Source: Chrysomallon squamiferum (taxonomy: Eukaryota; Mollusca; Gastropoda; Neomphalida; Peltospiridae). Taken from it: a DNA stretch of 60,000 nucleotides. Under the pieces are notes generated by a model. The model had not been told where the DNA came from and made no database searches. It saw nothing but the letters and a program-made list of their open reading frames with translations. Made by a program: the position numbers and the translations under genes. Of this stretch, positions 34,349-47,229 are shown one piece after another. How positions within the stretch are numbered: the first letter of the stretch is position 1; each line of letters starts with the position of its first letter. The stretch covers positions 11,445,077 to 11,505,076 of the forward strand of contig CM022666.1 in assembly GCA_012295275.1 (NCBI GenBank), read 5' to 3'.

Positions 34349-35749
34349 GTGGGTTCGACCTCGACATGGGACACAACAGTGGTTAGCATTATTGCAACTT
34401 TTCTCCACTGAATGCCAGTAGACCGTTAGTTGTGTCCCTGTTACAAACTAATAACACGTTCACGATTCCATGCTTTCCTCTAATAACAGTCATTCGTGCC
34501 AAACACTGAGGTAGCTGGTTTCTGGTAGAGAATATTTATAGTTAGTATGTCAAGCTTTCTGAAAAACGTAATCGAATCTGCGCTCGCTAACTGCCAGCTT
34601 ATTAAATTATAAAATGTGTTAACTAACTGTAAAAATCATTAATACAGACTGACACGTCATCAACGCTAATTGCTTCCTGATTAAAAAAGCATTAACATTT
34701 TCATATATATATGTATATATATACATATATATTTGTGTTTGCGTGTGTGTGTTTTATTGCTTGATTGCTTTTGAGGACCTGTCTAATCTAATAAAAAAAA
34801 CAAAAAAAAAAAAAAAAAAAAACGAAAGAGCAACAACAAAAAATAATTTTTGAACGTATAAATGCAAACAGTAAAAGTAACTTTTTGTAATATATCAGTT
34901 AAGTGTACATTAAATATGACTCGTTTTAGAAGTCTGGGATATGATCATTCTTAACATTATACATTGTTTAACCGACCAACATCCTGAACCGTTCTTACAG
35001 CGAAATCATGACTGAATTGTGAAAGATGAATCTGGTATAACTGGTCGTCAAAAATAATAAAATTATAACTGTATTGATAAAAAATATATATATTTAAACC
35101 ATTTTTGCACTTTGCACTTTAAATAAACTATTTTTATTTCAAGTAATTCCAAATCAGCCATTAAAATTCATGGAATCAGTTCACATTTATTCTTCTATTC
35201 TAAACTCTTCTAAAAAACTGAACATTAGTTATATTAACATTTTTTCTCAATTATTGATGACATTATTAATAGATAATATTTAATTTTAAATGCCATAATC
35301 GTGAGACTGAAAAAATTAAAATATTCAAGAAATAGAACCGATTCAAGATAAATAGTTCGTTGTTTCCTAAATAGATCAGTGTAAATAATTATTTCTTAAA
35401 TCAACTTTTAATTTGTTCTAAATATCAAAAGGCAGCAATCTTCGTTTTGCTTCATTTCAGGAACATAGAAATCATATAACAAAAATCGCAATTGTAATAC
35501 TAAATTTTATTTCATTCCCATTATATGGCCAAAACAAAATAATTATTTCATTAAATAATTATTATTTTTGTTATGCTGTTATTATATAATCTTTCTGTGT
35601 TGTTTTATACGTTGTTGTTGCTCTTGTATAGAAAATATCTGCATGTATAATGCTATCTGAAGATGATAATATTTTTCGTACGAGTTTAAAACGTAATGAA
35701 ATGATCGCTACTGAAAAGTTTGTGTTTCTTTTTTTTCTTCTGTTTGAAG
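34349..35749. other. intron 5
   Basis: A 1.4 kb AT-rich intron with an A-rich run at about 34793-34821 and a short ATATAC-type tract near 34705-34735. The acceptor is preceded by a strong pyrimidine run (TTTCTTTTTTTTCTTCTGTTTGAAG). No other feature was seen. Confidence 0.85.
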
Positions 35750-36717
35750 CACGAAGACCTACCATACGACATCACTATCGAGGTCAGAAATTAGCTCTGT
35801 GGTTAGACCTGATCCCCAAAATTAACCAGAAAGACGATTCCGATCCGACACAACATCTCCTGAACAACGCCAACAACATGTCGACATTCGATGATTACCA
35901 TCGCCTTGTTCCTGCATACGACAACGTTTTCCCGTCACCACCGCCAATGCCCCCAATATCCCCCACGTGGGGGGTGCCTAATGACGGAGCCTGGTCTACT
36001 AAGGGATATTACTCTGATTTTACTCTCGAGAACGAATCAGAGAATCCTTTACGTTTCGGTCGATCTTCTATTGGCCCAGGGGAATCAACAACAGTGACAG
36101 GTGGATCAGAAAACTTACGACTCGGTGACGCCAGTGAAGAAGTAACTATTGTTCCGGTGCCAGCTTCTGGGAGTGAAAACAAATCTACTAGTTCCGTCCC
36201 ACTTAGCATAACCGTCGCTGTTGGTTGTTCTTTACTTTTCTTAAATATTTTGATATTTGCTGGTGTTTACTATCAACGTCAGCGCATTAAAAGGATGAAA
36301 GCGAGGTCAGAAGAACCGCACGATGATTTAGAAGAGGCGAAAGTAAGTGAAAAGCCAGAATCAGACATCGGTGTTAACAGCACCTCGCCAGAATCGTTCA
36401 GTCTGATGCCTCAGTCGGAGAGTTCTACTAAAAATCAACAATCCAGCCCTCAAAATCATACAAAACCATCTGCACAAAATAAACCTTCTTCTCCGAGCTC
36501 AAACTATACATACACTGCTGTCCCAACCAGCGCATCGCCTATGCATCGCTCTCAGCTGCACAGTTTTGGTCAGCCTGTAACTTTGAACACTTTCGGAAAG
36601 ACAAAACCGCCTGATTATTCCGACATCAGACATGAACGTGATGGGACTGCTTACAAAGTTATTAATAAAGGTTCAGGGAAGGACAATAGTTCAAATAACG
36701 CTATTACAATTGTATAG
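35750..36717 (+). CDS. neuroligin last coding exon (residues 568-889)
   Basis: It begins RRPTIRHHYRGQKLALWLDL (569-588), the end of the ectodomain. A Pro-rich, acidic stalk with possible O-glycosylation follows. The membrane helix is about 718-742 (VPLSITVAVGCSLLFLNILI onward), then the stop-transfer YYQRQRIKRMKAR. The tail is Ser/Gln/Asn/Pro-rich, with KPPDYSDI (853-860) carrying a PPxY WW-domain ligand, YKVINKG (869-875), and a final ITIV with Thr at -2 and Val at 0, a class I PDZ ligand. Neuroligins are known to bind PSD-95 and S-SCAM/MAGI PDZ and WW domains. The vertebrate gephyrin-binding motif is not obvious. Confidence 0.92.
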
Positions 36718-37150
36718 TACATCTGTGTTTAGATGAATAGTTTTGTAGGCCACAGCTGATTGGTTGTGACCAGACAACATTTTACGTCCAGGCATGAATG
36801 TTAGACGTTGCAGCCAAAATATTTGATATCATTGTTTATAGAACAGATACGTCCATTTCTATATTTGTAGCATTGTTCAAATTAGTGATATTTATATTTC
36901 TTAAGTCAAAGCCATGATATGAACGAATGTGAAAGAGATTAACAAATAATAATAATAATACAAAAATATGTATAAAAAATATATTAATGATATATGATAA
37001 ATAGTATTATGCAGAATTCAGCTTTTTTGAAAAAGAAATAATTCTATAGGCTGTTGATGATTTATGTATACTCTTCAAGAAAAAAAAAATGAGAGGAACT
37101 CTAACAAGAATTTTCAATCGCCAGAATTGTAAGATGTGGGGAATGGTTTA
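36718..37150 (+). other. neuroligin 3' UTR region
   Basis: AT-rich sequence after the stop codon with (AAT)n near 36947-36960. I see no perfect AATAAA in the first 400 nt, so the poly(A) site is uncertain. Confidence 0.45.
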
Positions 37151-37806
37151 TGATAATAGTTAACAAACTTGGCAAACATTACAGCGGTAGTTCAGTATTA
37201 CAGCAGGTCTTGTGACCACCAAGGATCGCGAAGGACAATAAGTAAGACTTCCATTCAGTCGACGAGGCACACTGCTTATGAATTTCCTTGTGGTCATTTG
37301 AGGTGTCTGTCCACTCATCCTAACACGGGAAAGTCTGGGCTCACTGCTAGTCACGTCAGTCGAAAGATGTTTCGCTGCTGGAGGTGAGCACTGACGATTC
37401 CTGCACGGACATTTTGTCGTCGTAGGAAAGGGACGATATAAGGCGTCAGTGTGTGATTGCGGGATTCAACCTTCCCAACCATCATCGATTCATCAAACTG
37501 CTTTGTCTGACCCGTCACATGGACACCAGGGGCCTGATGAAGTTTTGCAACAATTTGATTTCCCGTTCTAACTCGATATCGTAGAGCCTAGTTACGATCC
37601 TGTTCTCTTGTCTTTGCCCCGACGAAATGAACGGGACGATCACCAGGATTTTTGGTTTGTTTCTTCTTCTTCCATAATTTCTTTATCTCCGACTTCGAAA
37701 CTTTGAAAGTGTTGGCCACTTCAAGTTGACTTCTGTCCGTATGCAGCATGACAATAGTCCGTAGATGGTCAACGCGATACGAAAGCCGCATAGCAAATTC
37801 AAACAA
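37150..37806 (-). mobile_element. decayed Tc1/mariner-type transposase remnant
   Basis: On the minus strand from 37806 a frame reads HLRTIVMLHTDRSQLEVANT (helix-turn-helix start of Tc1-like transposases), then VSKSEIKKLW, and after 37588 continues in shifted frames with RNQIVAKLHQAPGVHVTG, SRNHTLTPYIVPFLRR and a degenerate EWKSYLLSF where the first catalytic Asp segment would be expected. Stops, frameshifts and loss of the catalytic region show it is inactive. Terminal inverted repeats were not found. Family assignment rests on the layout of the N-terminal half only. Confidence 0.5.
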
Positions 37807-38100
37807 AAAATAACCTAAAAAACAAAAAAAAAAAAAAATACTTTATGATCAATAAAAACGATTTTCCCGGAAATTGTCAGAATGAAGAATGACACCAAGC
37901 AAATGTACGGGTCAGTTGTGTGATAAACAGACTGAACATTCTTTACTAGCAGGTTTGGGCTGAAAACGTATGTTAATACTGTAGGTTCCCTAATTTTTTT
38001 TAAGAATGCATATACAGACAATTTTAACTGCTTAAACAAATAGTTACTGCCTTTCAAATATGAAAATGAAATATTCCTCATACTGATTATCTTTATTACC

Positions 38101-38209
<109 letters not shown>

Positions 38210-40971
38210 TTATTTTATTATTTTATTTTATTTAAAATTAATTATATATCAAGTAAAATAAAAGAGGATGAACAGGATGAAACAGAATGTAAGACTAAGG
38301 CTAAATGTTAAATAAACACTCGTGGTTTATACGTTGTCCTGTAAGTTAATTTTTAGAATCCACAGACATAAGAAGAAAAGAAAATACTAGTAACTGATAA
38401 ACGTTTAATATAGTTATTATGACGTTAAATAATTTAAAATTTAGTTCAGATGCAGAAGTACAATGGGTGATAATATTTGTACGCTTCGTAACAAATTTAT
38501 TAGATTTCATAATGATAAAAGCAGTTTGTTTTCTAAAGTGTTCCATATTTAGTTTATAATACTTTTTCTACGGTGTAATAAATACTAAATTAAAATACAT
38601 TATTTATTAATTTTGTTTTGTGATGATTTTTAATTCATCTTTTTAATTCTTTTTTCTTTGTTACAAATAGACTTGTCAAGAAAGAAAGTATACATATGTA
38701 ATATACTCCATTTATTATAATCAACATGATGATTTTTGCATGGACGAATATTTAGAGAACAGTTTTGCTAATATAATTTTTGTGCTATGTTTGATGATCA
38801 AGAACAGTATTATATGCTTCATGTTTAGCGATTTCACAGTATTAAGTTTTAACTTTGCTATTCAACCTCCACAACATGTCATGCAAGGACGAACTCGGCG
38901 TGACGTAACGACGTGGTCAGCTGGGGTGGTCAGTATTCAGTCCGGTCACAGGTGTTTGGTCAGCAGTGCGCTGAGGACGTGTTTATTTACACTTCCTCGT
39001 TTAAAGTTCTTACGTTTCCTCGCAGTCGGCTTTGAACATTCCACGTGTTTTTTTTCAGTCAGAAATGGTTTGTGGATGTCGTCAGTTCTTTTACGCTTTG
39101 TAAGATGTGGTTGCTTTGAGGAAATAACTGTTCAAGAAATCATTCCCAACATTTGAACATTTGCCACACTCGTTGTAACAGCCAAAACATTCAAATTTGC
39201 TTCAGAGCCTTATTTGCAGTTTGTAGAAATCTATATTTCTAATATGTATACTTTCTTTTCATGGTCAAGTTAATATGTCAACATTTTTGTTTTCCGTAAA
39301 ATGTTTTCAGAGATTCTGCAACCACTTCATTTCCACGATGTCGGTATGACGCACATCTTAAATTTAAAAAAAAATAACAGTAACAATGTAAATTCAATGT
39401 AAATTCAACAATAACGTATCTGCCAAATGGCCAACAGTCTAATTTTAGAAAACTAAACATGAAATCCAAATGTGAAACTAGAGGTAAAGAATTTTTTATT
39501 TTACTGCATTGTACTGAAGAGGAAATGGCGCTGTTGTCCGTTGTCAGAAAAAATTTGAATTCCCTTAGGCACGTTAATATTTTCAAACAGCATGCTCTTA
39601 ACACGAGTTGCAACATGCTTGTTCGGGGTTCTTATTCGGTTAGAAATCCTATTTGGTCGCAGAAAATATCAATGGTTAAGATGGACTCTTCCAGATAATT
39701 TGGAAACCCATGTACTAGATGCTTTTCCTTTGAATTTTACTTTTAATAATGTAGATCTATAAAAACAACAACAACTATAATAATAAAATAGTTTGTATGA
39801 TTCTTTTTTCATATTTTATTAATAGCTAAAACATGAATACTTGTTAATATACTTTGCTGATAACTGATAAATAAATTTTCAAAATGTGATTTACGATCAT
39901 GCTGGTTTCCAGAACTCAAATAAAGCAGATTTTACCATGTGCAGTCCATTTAGTTTGGCGATGGTGTGTTTACTTTCCATTCAGAACTCTGTACTTCATT
40001 CACACGGGCTTTTCAGTAGTAAAATCACAAAGTCTCACACTTTGATATGAGCGCTGACTGAAACTCTGAATACACGTCTTACACAAAATATTCACCTTTA
40101 TGCCCACTTTACCTGAACTGTTACAGTTATCAACATTGGTTTCTAATTAGTCAATTGAATTCCTTGCCCAGGAGAAATTTGTTGTTTTTATTTATTCGTC
40201 ATATAGAAAAGTCAGTATGGATGATGAGTTTGTTGAAACACTGAGAAAAGAGAAACCTTTTGTCCTGTATCGGTGTTTTTATCAAATTTAATAAATACTA
40301 TGTGAAATATCAATTAACATTAAAATAATGAAGTGTAGTTTGATATAGGTTTTTGTGTGATGATAGAATACAGTATTAGTTAACTGATATAAATTCTCAT
40401 TTTCCTTGCAGTGTTTACATACGTCTCACTGTTACAAAATTTAGTGAGTTGTTAAATATTTACTTATTTTATAAAAGTTTATTGAAAATGATTTTATTAA
40501 AAAGTAAAACAAAGTAAATTTATTTGGATTATAATAATGTTTTACCTTGTTTATTGTAAGTGTGTAGTTTTTATAAAAGTGCAACGGACAAAATGTAACT
40601 TATTTCCGTCTTCATTTAACTTATCTCCTTTTTTCTTCCCTGTTATTATTTGTGTACTTTTATAACTGAATGTATTTGTAAAAACTGTTAATATTTGCAT
40701 TGCGTTCCATTTGTTTTCTTCCATTTTGAGGTAAAAATTTATTTCGATAAAATTACGGGAAAAAATAAAATAAAATAAATAAATAAATAAAACAAAATAA
40801 ATACAATTATAAAATAAATAAGTAAATGAATAAAAATATACGAATAAACATATTTTTAAGTAAACATTAAATATAAAATATTTCGTTTGTGGTAAATCCG
40901 TCCAATTACTTAACGTACAATGAATATACATTTATAAGTACATTTGAGCAATTACAACCAAACACCTCACC

Positions 40972-40985
40972 CATATATCTATATC

Positions 40986-41022
<37 letters not shown>

Positions 41023-41124
41023 ATCTATATATATATATATATCTATATCTATCTATCTATCTATCTATATCTATCTATCTATCTATATATATAGATAGAT
41101 AGATAGATATAGATATAGATATAT
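40972..41124. repeat. (CTAT)n microsatellite that switches strand to (AGAT)n
   Basis: CTAT units run to about 41085, then an AT centre, then AGAT units to 41118. The junction therefore forms a long inverted repeat. Confidence 0.95.
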
Positions 41125-42584
41125 AATTTATCTCTGATTTTAACACGTTTATATAATGTGTCCAGTTGCTTAGTCATAAATGAACTGAAAGTAATTTTTT
41201 TTTAAATCAGACCTTGGTGCTTTTTATTTAGATGGTAAAACCTTCTTCAAGATTTAAATTTTTGGTAACGTTTCAAAAATTTATAAAATATATTCTAAAT
41301 GATATATCGTCCATTTAATAGCTATTTTAAAACATTTCCATTTATTAAACTTATTGAATGTAAAATCTGATACGTTTTTCGTCTTTCTTTAAAATGTTTG
41401 TATTTATAGAATAGCTGCAGTATTTGTAATGGCTGATACTTTGTGAACAGTGAATAGCGTCCAAAAGTAGCTTTTTAATAATCAACTAATACTTTAAATA
41501 TATTTGACTGCGGTGTACATATGAAATATAAATAAATTAAAATAAAATAAAACAATAAAATTTACGTATAGTATGTTTGTTGTTTTTACAGAGGAGTAAC
41601 TGGAACAGCATTTGCGTTTGTATTGTCATTTCATTTTCCTTCATTAATAATATAACATATTCTATACCTTTTTACTTTTATCATTAACTGTTATAACATC
41701 TGTAACAATACTGTATTTTATTTGTTAGATTAAACTAGTTCCTTTTTTATTTCCAAAAACAAAATATGCCTTAACGTTACAGTTATAAAATTTTTTTAAA
41801 AAAAGATGCTTCCTAACCCAACACTGATAAGCAAAACAAATTCGGTTATATAAAACTATATATATTTATAGATTGCATTGTAAATATTATCTTCTATATT
41901 TCTACCTAGTTAGAAATTACGAAACTTTTGATATTAGTCCAACAATGCAAACTACAGAGGAATTAATTACTTCCAGTATGTTGAATATGTCGTCACTAAT
42001 TCTGTTAAATTTATTCTTTCATTTCATTTTATTTATTCATTTTAATTAATTCAATTATTTATTTATCTGTTTATTTATTTATTGCACAGGTTATACGTGA
42101 GGACAGTCTTGCGAACAAACGATTGACTAGGAAGACATTTCCTAACTTTGCTATTACTTCTGTTTTACATTCAAACTCTCAAGGGCTGCACACTAAATCT
42201 AGGCCTACATACCAAAAGAAATGACATAAAATATGCAGAGAATCAATTACAAACATATAAGATTCAAACTGATATCTGTTTTTATTCACTGATTTTGTAT
42301 ATTTTATTTTATTGGAATCTGAAATACAAAGTTCGAGGTTGGTCAGTTTAATGTTTTGTGTTGGTAAGAAAACGTGCACTCACAGAATGGTTTGTGTTGG
42401 GACAGAGGCTTTCTTCAAATCAAATTACGTACCGAGTTTCCACCGTCTGATGTAATTTCGTCCACCAGCTTTACATAGAATATTTACCAATCAACAATCA
42501 GTGCTAGGAAACCATGCACAATAAAACGCAGTGAATTTTATCAATAATTTTAGTATTTATTTTCTTACACAACAAAAACGTTCG

Positions 42585-42620
<36 letters not shown>

Positions 42621-42704
42621 CCCACACACACACACAAACACACACACACAAATACATACACACACTAATGCACACACACACACACACACACAAATAAACA
42701 CACA
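42585..42704. repeat. (CA)n microsatellite, interrupted
   Basis: A CA run with AACACCC and AATA interruptions. Confidence 0.96.
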
Positions 42705-42977
42705 TTATTTTATTCTATTTTTTTTTGTAATGACATGTGAAACACAAGCAGGAAATACAAAAAGTTAAAGTTTGCAAAAAATGTATTCGGCTGAAATAGT
42801 TTAATATTTGTCTTATATTCTGGTCAGGTGCAAATTTTACTTAGAAACAGAAGTACCCCAGTAGCAGGAGTCTTTTAGTGAAATATGAATACAGTTTGTC
42901 TTTACACGTCCATCTCATTTTACTTCTTGCTTCACTCATCACCTTCAACCTTCTCTAACCAGTATAAGCGTTACACA

Positions 42978-43017
<40 letters not shown>

Positions 43018-43722
43018 AAACTAATTATTAAATAAATAAATACATTTAAAAAACAAACAAATAAATACATTTAAAAAACAAACAAATAAAAAAATTTAAA
43101 AAAAAATAAAAATAAAAATAAATTTAAAAAACAAATAAAAAAGAAATCACTATTGCACATACGCTGTGGGGGGAAGAGTCCAGTTTTCAGGACGATACAC
43201 CTGGATGAAGATGACTGACAGCTTACATTACAAGGTAACGTGAAAGGGTAGTAGGACATCTGAAATTTTATATCAGCTGTTGCTTATTTAGAGTCATTGA
43301 TTAAAAATTAGTAAAATGTCAGTTTTACTTTTTGGTTTCGGTTCGATAAGCATGCATCATATAGAATTCTCTCTTTTCCTCAGTCAGAGCAACCTTATCT
43401 TCTGGAGGACAATCTAAATAGCCCAGGAAAACCCCTTAAAACCGCTCACTGAATACAGAGTATGAAGAACCAGATAACAGGATTATAATAAAGTAGCTGA
43501 TACTCATAAGGACAACGACGACGTCAACAGACAATAATAACATCAGCAAATACAACAACAACAACAACAACAACAATAATAATAATAATAATAATAATAA
43601 AATAATAATAAAGTTCTACTACTATTTAACAAAGTATAGAGTAAACAAATTATAATTATATCGTGTTTAAATTTATCAGCTTCCCAATAACATACAACAG
43701 AAATCTCACAATCATCATCATT

Positions 43723-43835
<113 letters not shown>

Positions 43836-45887
43836 TACTTAATTTCTGATAATTTGGCGAAAAATGATAAAGCATATGATAGCTTTATGACTATTTTCAC
43901 ATTAAATTTGGCTGCAAGTGGAGTTAATCTTACTATGTCAAATTTGTCTGAATATTTTGAAGTCCTGTCATGAAAAGAAAAATCAGCTTCAATTCTGAAA
44001 GAAAGGAACACTTAAGTGAACTTGAGATGTTTATGACCCAATCAGTGACAGTCTGGTGATTTTAGTCACTTTGCTATTGTATAACTAAACTATGAAGTGG
44101 ATGAATATGTTGAATTTCAAAAACACTGATTTCCTAACTTGATAGGTATCTGATGTGTTCCTATGTTTGAGCTCATGATAAATATGAGAGGAATAAATTT
44201 AAACCTTAAACCTAACCCGTCTGACATCTCTAGCCTTCACTTTCCACAGAAATGTGTGTTTTTATTCTCATATTAGCTGAAATTTGTTACTGCCAAGAAG
44301 TAATTCGGCGATACAGTATTTCATTCAGCACATTATCTTTTGGAAAAAAGTCATTACTAGTGATTTTACTTCTCCCAATGAGTTTATCTTAGAGATTTGT
44401 CAGTTTATTCACTGACACTAATACACGAAATAATCTTTATTCGCCATCTTTACAAGTTTACTTTCTCTGAAATGTGTTTGCTCTTCGCCAGTCTCGCAGA
44501 CACACAGACCTGCCAGCACAGAAAACAGTTTACACGACAATAATCCACTTCTCCTCTTTTTACATAAACACGAACACATTCATACACACAGAGTGAAAAC
44601 AAAAACTAAAAGCTATAAAAATATATCAGAAGACAAAAACAGACACTCACAGCAAAACTGAAACAAAATTAAATCTGGAAAATCAAAATAACAAACATAC
44701 ATTAAACTGAAACAGAAATAAAATTAGAACATACAGACGGACAGACGGAAAGTGCAGAACTTTACTTATGTGTTGAAGGTGCTGAGAAGAATGATTCCAT
44801 GTCTACAAGAAATAAATAACAGCCAAAATTCACTTTTTTCTTATTGTATCTATGCTAAACACAAAAATGGCACTAATGTCCGCAAAATGTTTTTAAACTG
44901 AATATTAACCCTGAAGATGCTTTTAACCTGTTAATATTTATGATAACTGCATTTCTGAAACACAAACAGAATCCGGGTTAAAAGAACGTATCGTAAAATA
45001 CTCTTGAATTTTTGAAAGTTGCATTTTGTTGGGTTTTTCCTTTTTTCTAGAAATTATTGCTAAAAAGAAAAGGAAATAAATTCAATTAAAAAAAAAATTA
45101 AAATTAAATTAAAACGAAAAAAGGAAATAAAGATTTACTTTTTCAAGAGAAGAAACCAAAATTCGATATATCTAATGTATGTGTGTTTTTTGAATTACAT
45201 TTTATTTGTTATAATCATTATTACTTAATTTACACACACATTAATTTAACACGAATATATTTTTATTTTCATACATTTCCTTGAAATAGATTCGTAACAA
45301 AAGAAAAAAGAAAAGAAAAATAAACGTATATAAAGAGTGCAGCACAAATCCTGCTGACAGAAATAAAGAGTGGAATGCAGCGTGGTGGAGCGATTCCTGG
45401 TTTGCTGTAGTGTGATAATTGTGTTTTTTCACTTTCCAGTATTTGATAGATACGTATCAAGTGTCGCTGTCGTGATCAACATTACGCTTTCACTCTCGAT
45501 ATTGTGATTTGGGTAGCTGGTGCACAAGTGATAATTTGTGAAACAAATTGAATCACGTGTTTTCGGTAGTTGGTTCGTCTCTGGGGAACTCTTTTTCTTC
45601 GCTCCTGAAATGCCAAGACACATTTACGCCTTAGCAGTTTAACGACTCCCGGCAGTTTCGTTTTGTATGCAAATACCGCAGTTTAATTCTAACGTAGGTT
45701 ATTTCAGAAGATTCGTGTATCTGAATACACATTTGTTTAATTTATACAAACATTTTTAAATTAACCCACATCTGTTTTATTTACATAGATATTTCTTTCG
45801 TAAAAAATTAAAAAATTAAAAATTAAAAAACCTTCTTTTATCTACATAGACATTATCTTTCATTATATTTTTACTCTGTCAACTAAC

Positions 45888-46018
45888 ACTTTATGATTAA
45901 CTAACTTTATCTTTCTCAGCCTTTCTCAATCAAATAAAGTTAATAAATCATTTATATCAAAGTGATGTATTACGTAGAAATGTTACTGTGTTCAGATTTA
46001 AGGTTATTTAAGAATATT
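45888..46018 (+). repeat. dispersed repeat, copy A
   Basis: Shares with 47767-47903 the blocks ACTTTATGATTAA, CTTTCTCAATCAAATAAAGT, TACGTAGAAATGTTACTGTG and ATTTAAGAATATT in the same order and orientation, with small indels between. It is not a simple repeat. It is either two copies of a short mobile element or a local duplication. Confidence 0.9.
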
Positions 46019-46117
46019 AACACGTTTTATACATACTTTTCTTGAATATCTAAACAGAAATTTTATGACCGTTTGATTTTTTGGCGGATGTGCCATTACG
46101 GTTTCTTGAATAGTTAC

Positions 46118-46220
46118 TTGGTTCCCAACCTGTTTACTTTTATGCCCCACCCCACCGACTTTTATGGGCCGGCACTAATTTCTTAAAACATGTACCACAC
46201 CCGTATGTGTCGTATTCATT
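46118..46220. mobile_element. possible hAT-family (nonautonomous) terminal fragment
   Basis: GGTTCCCAACCTG followed by TTTACTTTTATGCCCCACCC resembles the terminal sequence common in hAT-type elements and their MITEs (CAGxGGTTCCCAACC). The outer CAG end and the opposite terminus were not identified. The resemblance is from memory and short. Confidence 0.3.
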
Positions 46221-46648
46221 TTCATATTTCATAAAACATGCGAAACATGATTTGATCATTTACTTATTTTGCAAGGCTTTTCTTAGCTATCGACATTTCT
46301 GGGTTCAAAAAGATTTTTTCTGAATACAAACTGTTCAAACTTTGATATAAGGGGAACAGTGGAGTAGTTTATCTAATTAAGTGCAGAGAGGTTTCTTTGC
46401 GAAAGCTATCAGTGATGACATGTAACTGTTCACGTGTTCTTTAGACAGTTCAGTGAGCGTCACGTCATATTTTTATACCAGATTTTAACGGCAGGCAGTC
46501 ACATTTCTGATTTCATTTAGCAAGATCACTGGACGTATTTTCTGCTTCTGCATCACTGTTTCGTAGTTTCAAAGGATTGACCTGCTTTTCATGTGGGAAA
46601 GCGGGTTTAAAGATTCTCTGCTGCAAGTCGGTAAACGTTTCGCGTTTC

Positions 46649-46649
<1 letters not shown>

Positions 46650-46686
<37 letters not shown>
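46650..46686 (+). repeat. poly-A run, 37 nt
   Basis: A homopolymer with no recognisable retrotransposon body immediately 5' of it. Confidence 0.97.
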
Positions 46687-46689
<3 letters not shown>

Positions 46690-46856
46690 TATCAATAAAT
46701 GGTTTATGTAACTGCATCAGTACAAAGTAATTGTGAATGCATGTATGTATGCTTGTATGTATGTATGTATATATGTATGTATGTGTCTGATATATGCGAG
46801 GGTGTGTACATTTTAAATTTTATGCAACAGAAATATCAGTCCTGAATTTATTTCAT

Positions 46857-46904
46857 TTATTATTATTATTATCATCATTGTTATTATTATTATTATTATC
46901 ATAA

Positions 46905-46950
<46 letters not shown>

Positions 46951-47027
46951 CATCATCACTATTATTATTATTATCATCATCATCATTATTATTATTATTA
47001 TTATTATTATCATTATTATTACTTTTA
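46857..47027. repeat. (ATT)n/(ATC)n microsatellite
   Basis: A trinucleotide run with interspersed ATC units. It produces a spurious poly-Ile/Met frame on the minus strand. Confidence 0.96.
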
Positions 47028-47229
47028 TCATAAGCTTCTTATCTATTTCTACGTGTCTCTCTTATTTGATTTTTTAATAAGAAGTTATAGAATAATCAGT
47101 TATGGTAATTTAAAAACTGTTAGAAGATATTTAAAGGTACACTTCAAAGCTCCGTAAGACTTAATTACAAACACTGCCTTAGACGTGAAAACACTGGATG
47201 TTTATATATCTATTAAAATATTTCCTTTC

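Larger units (their letters stand above)
4996..36717 (+). other. neuroligin gene, complete six-exon coding model
   Basis: The joined coding sequence (4996-5443, 29052-29201, 29901-30086, 30426-31227, 34233-34348, 35750-36717) is 2670 nt, giving 889 residues plus stop, close to neuroligins in general (about 800-900). All introns are GT-AG and every phase joins. The product is a type I postsynaptic adhesion protein that binds neurexins across the synapse. Visible are a signal peptide (about 1-29), the cholinesterase-like domain (about 38-590), a Pro-rich stalk, a membrane helix (about 718-742) and a 147-residue cytoplasmic tail. The nucleophile position of the esterase elbow is Gly245 (GHGHG, 243-247), so no serine hydrolase activity is expected; Glu375 and His484 of the ancestral triad remain. 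The tail has PPDY (854-857) and ends T-I-V. Gliotactin or another cholinesterase-like adhesion protein is the alternative, but DELPYVFG, MTYWTNFAKTG and LALWLDLIP favour neuroligin. Confidence 0.9.

Noticed and set aside
38740-39156. 138-codon open frame on the plus strand
   Set aside because: The longest frame without repeats in the interval, but no recognisable domain, no splice or promoter context, and AT-rich hydrophobic composition at its start; judged chance.
39278-39698. Overlapping open frames on both strands
   Set aside because: Neither translation resembles a known family; too weak to call even as transposon debris.
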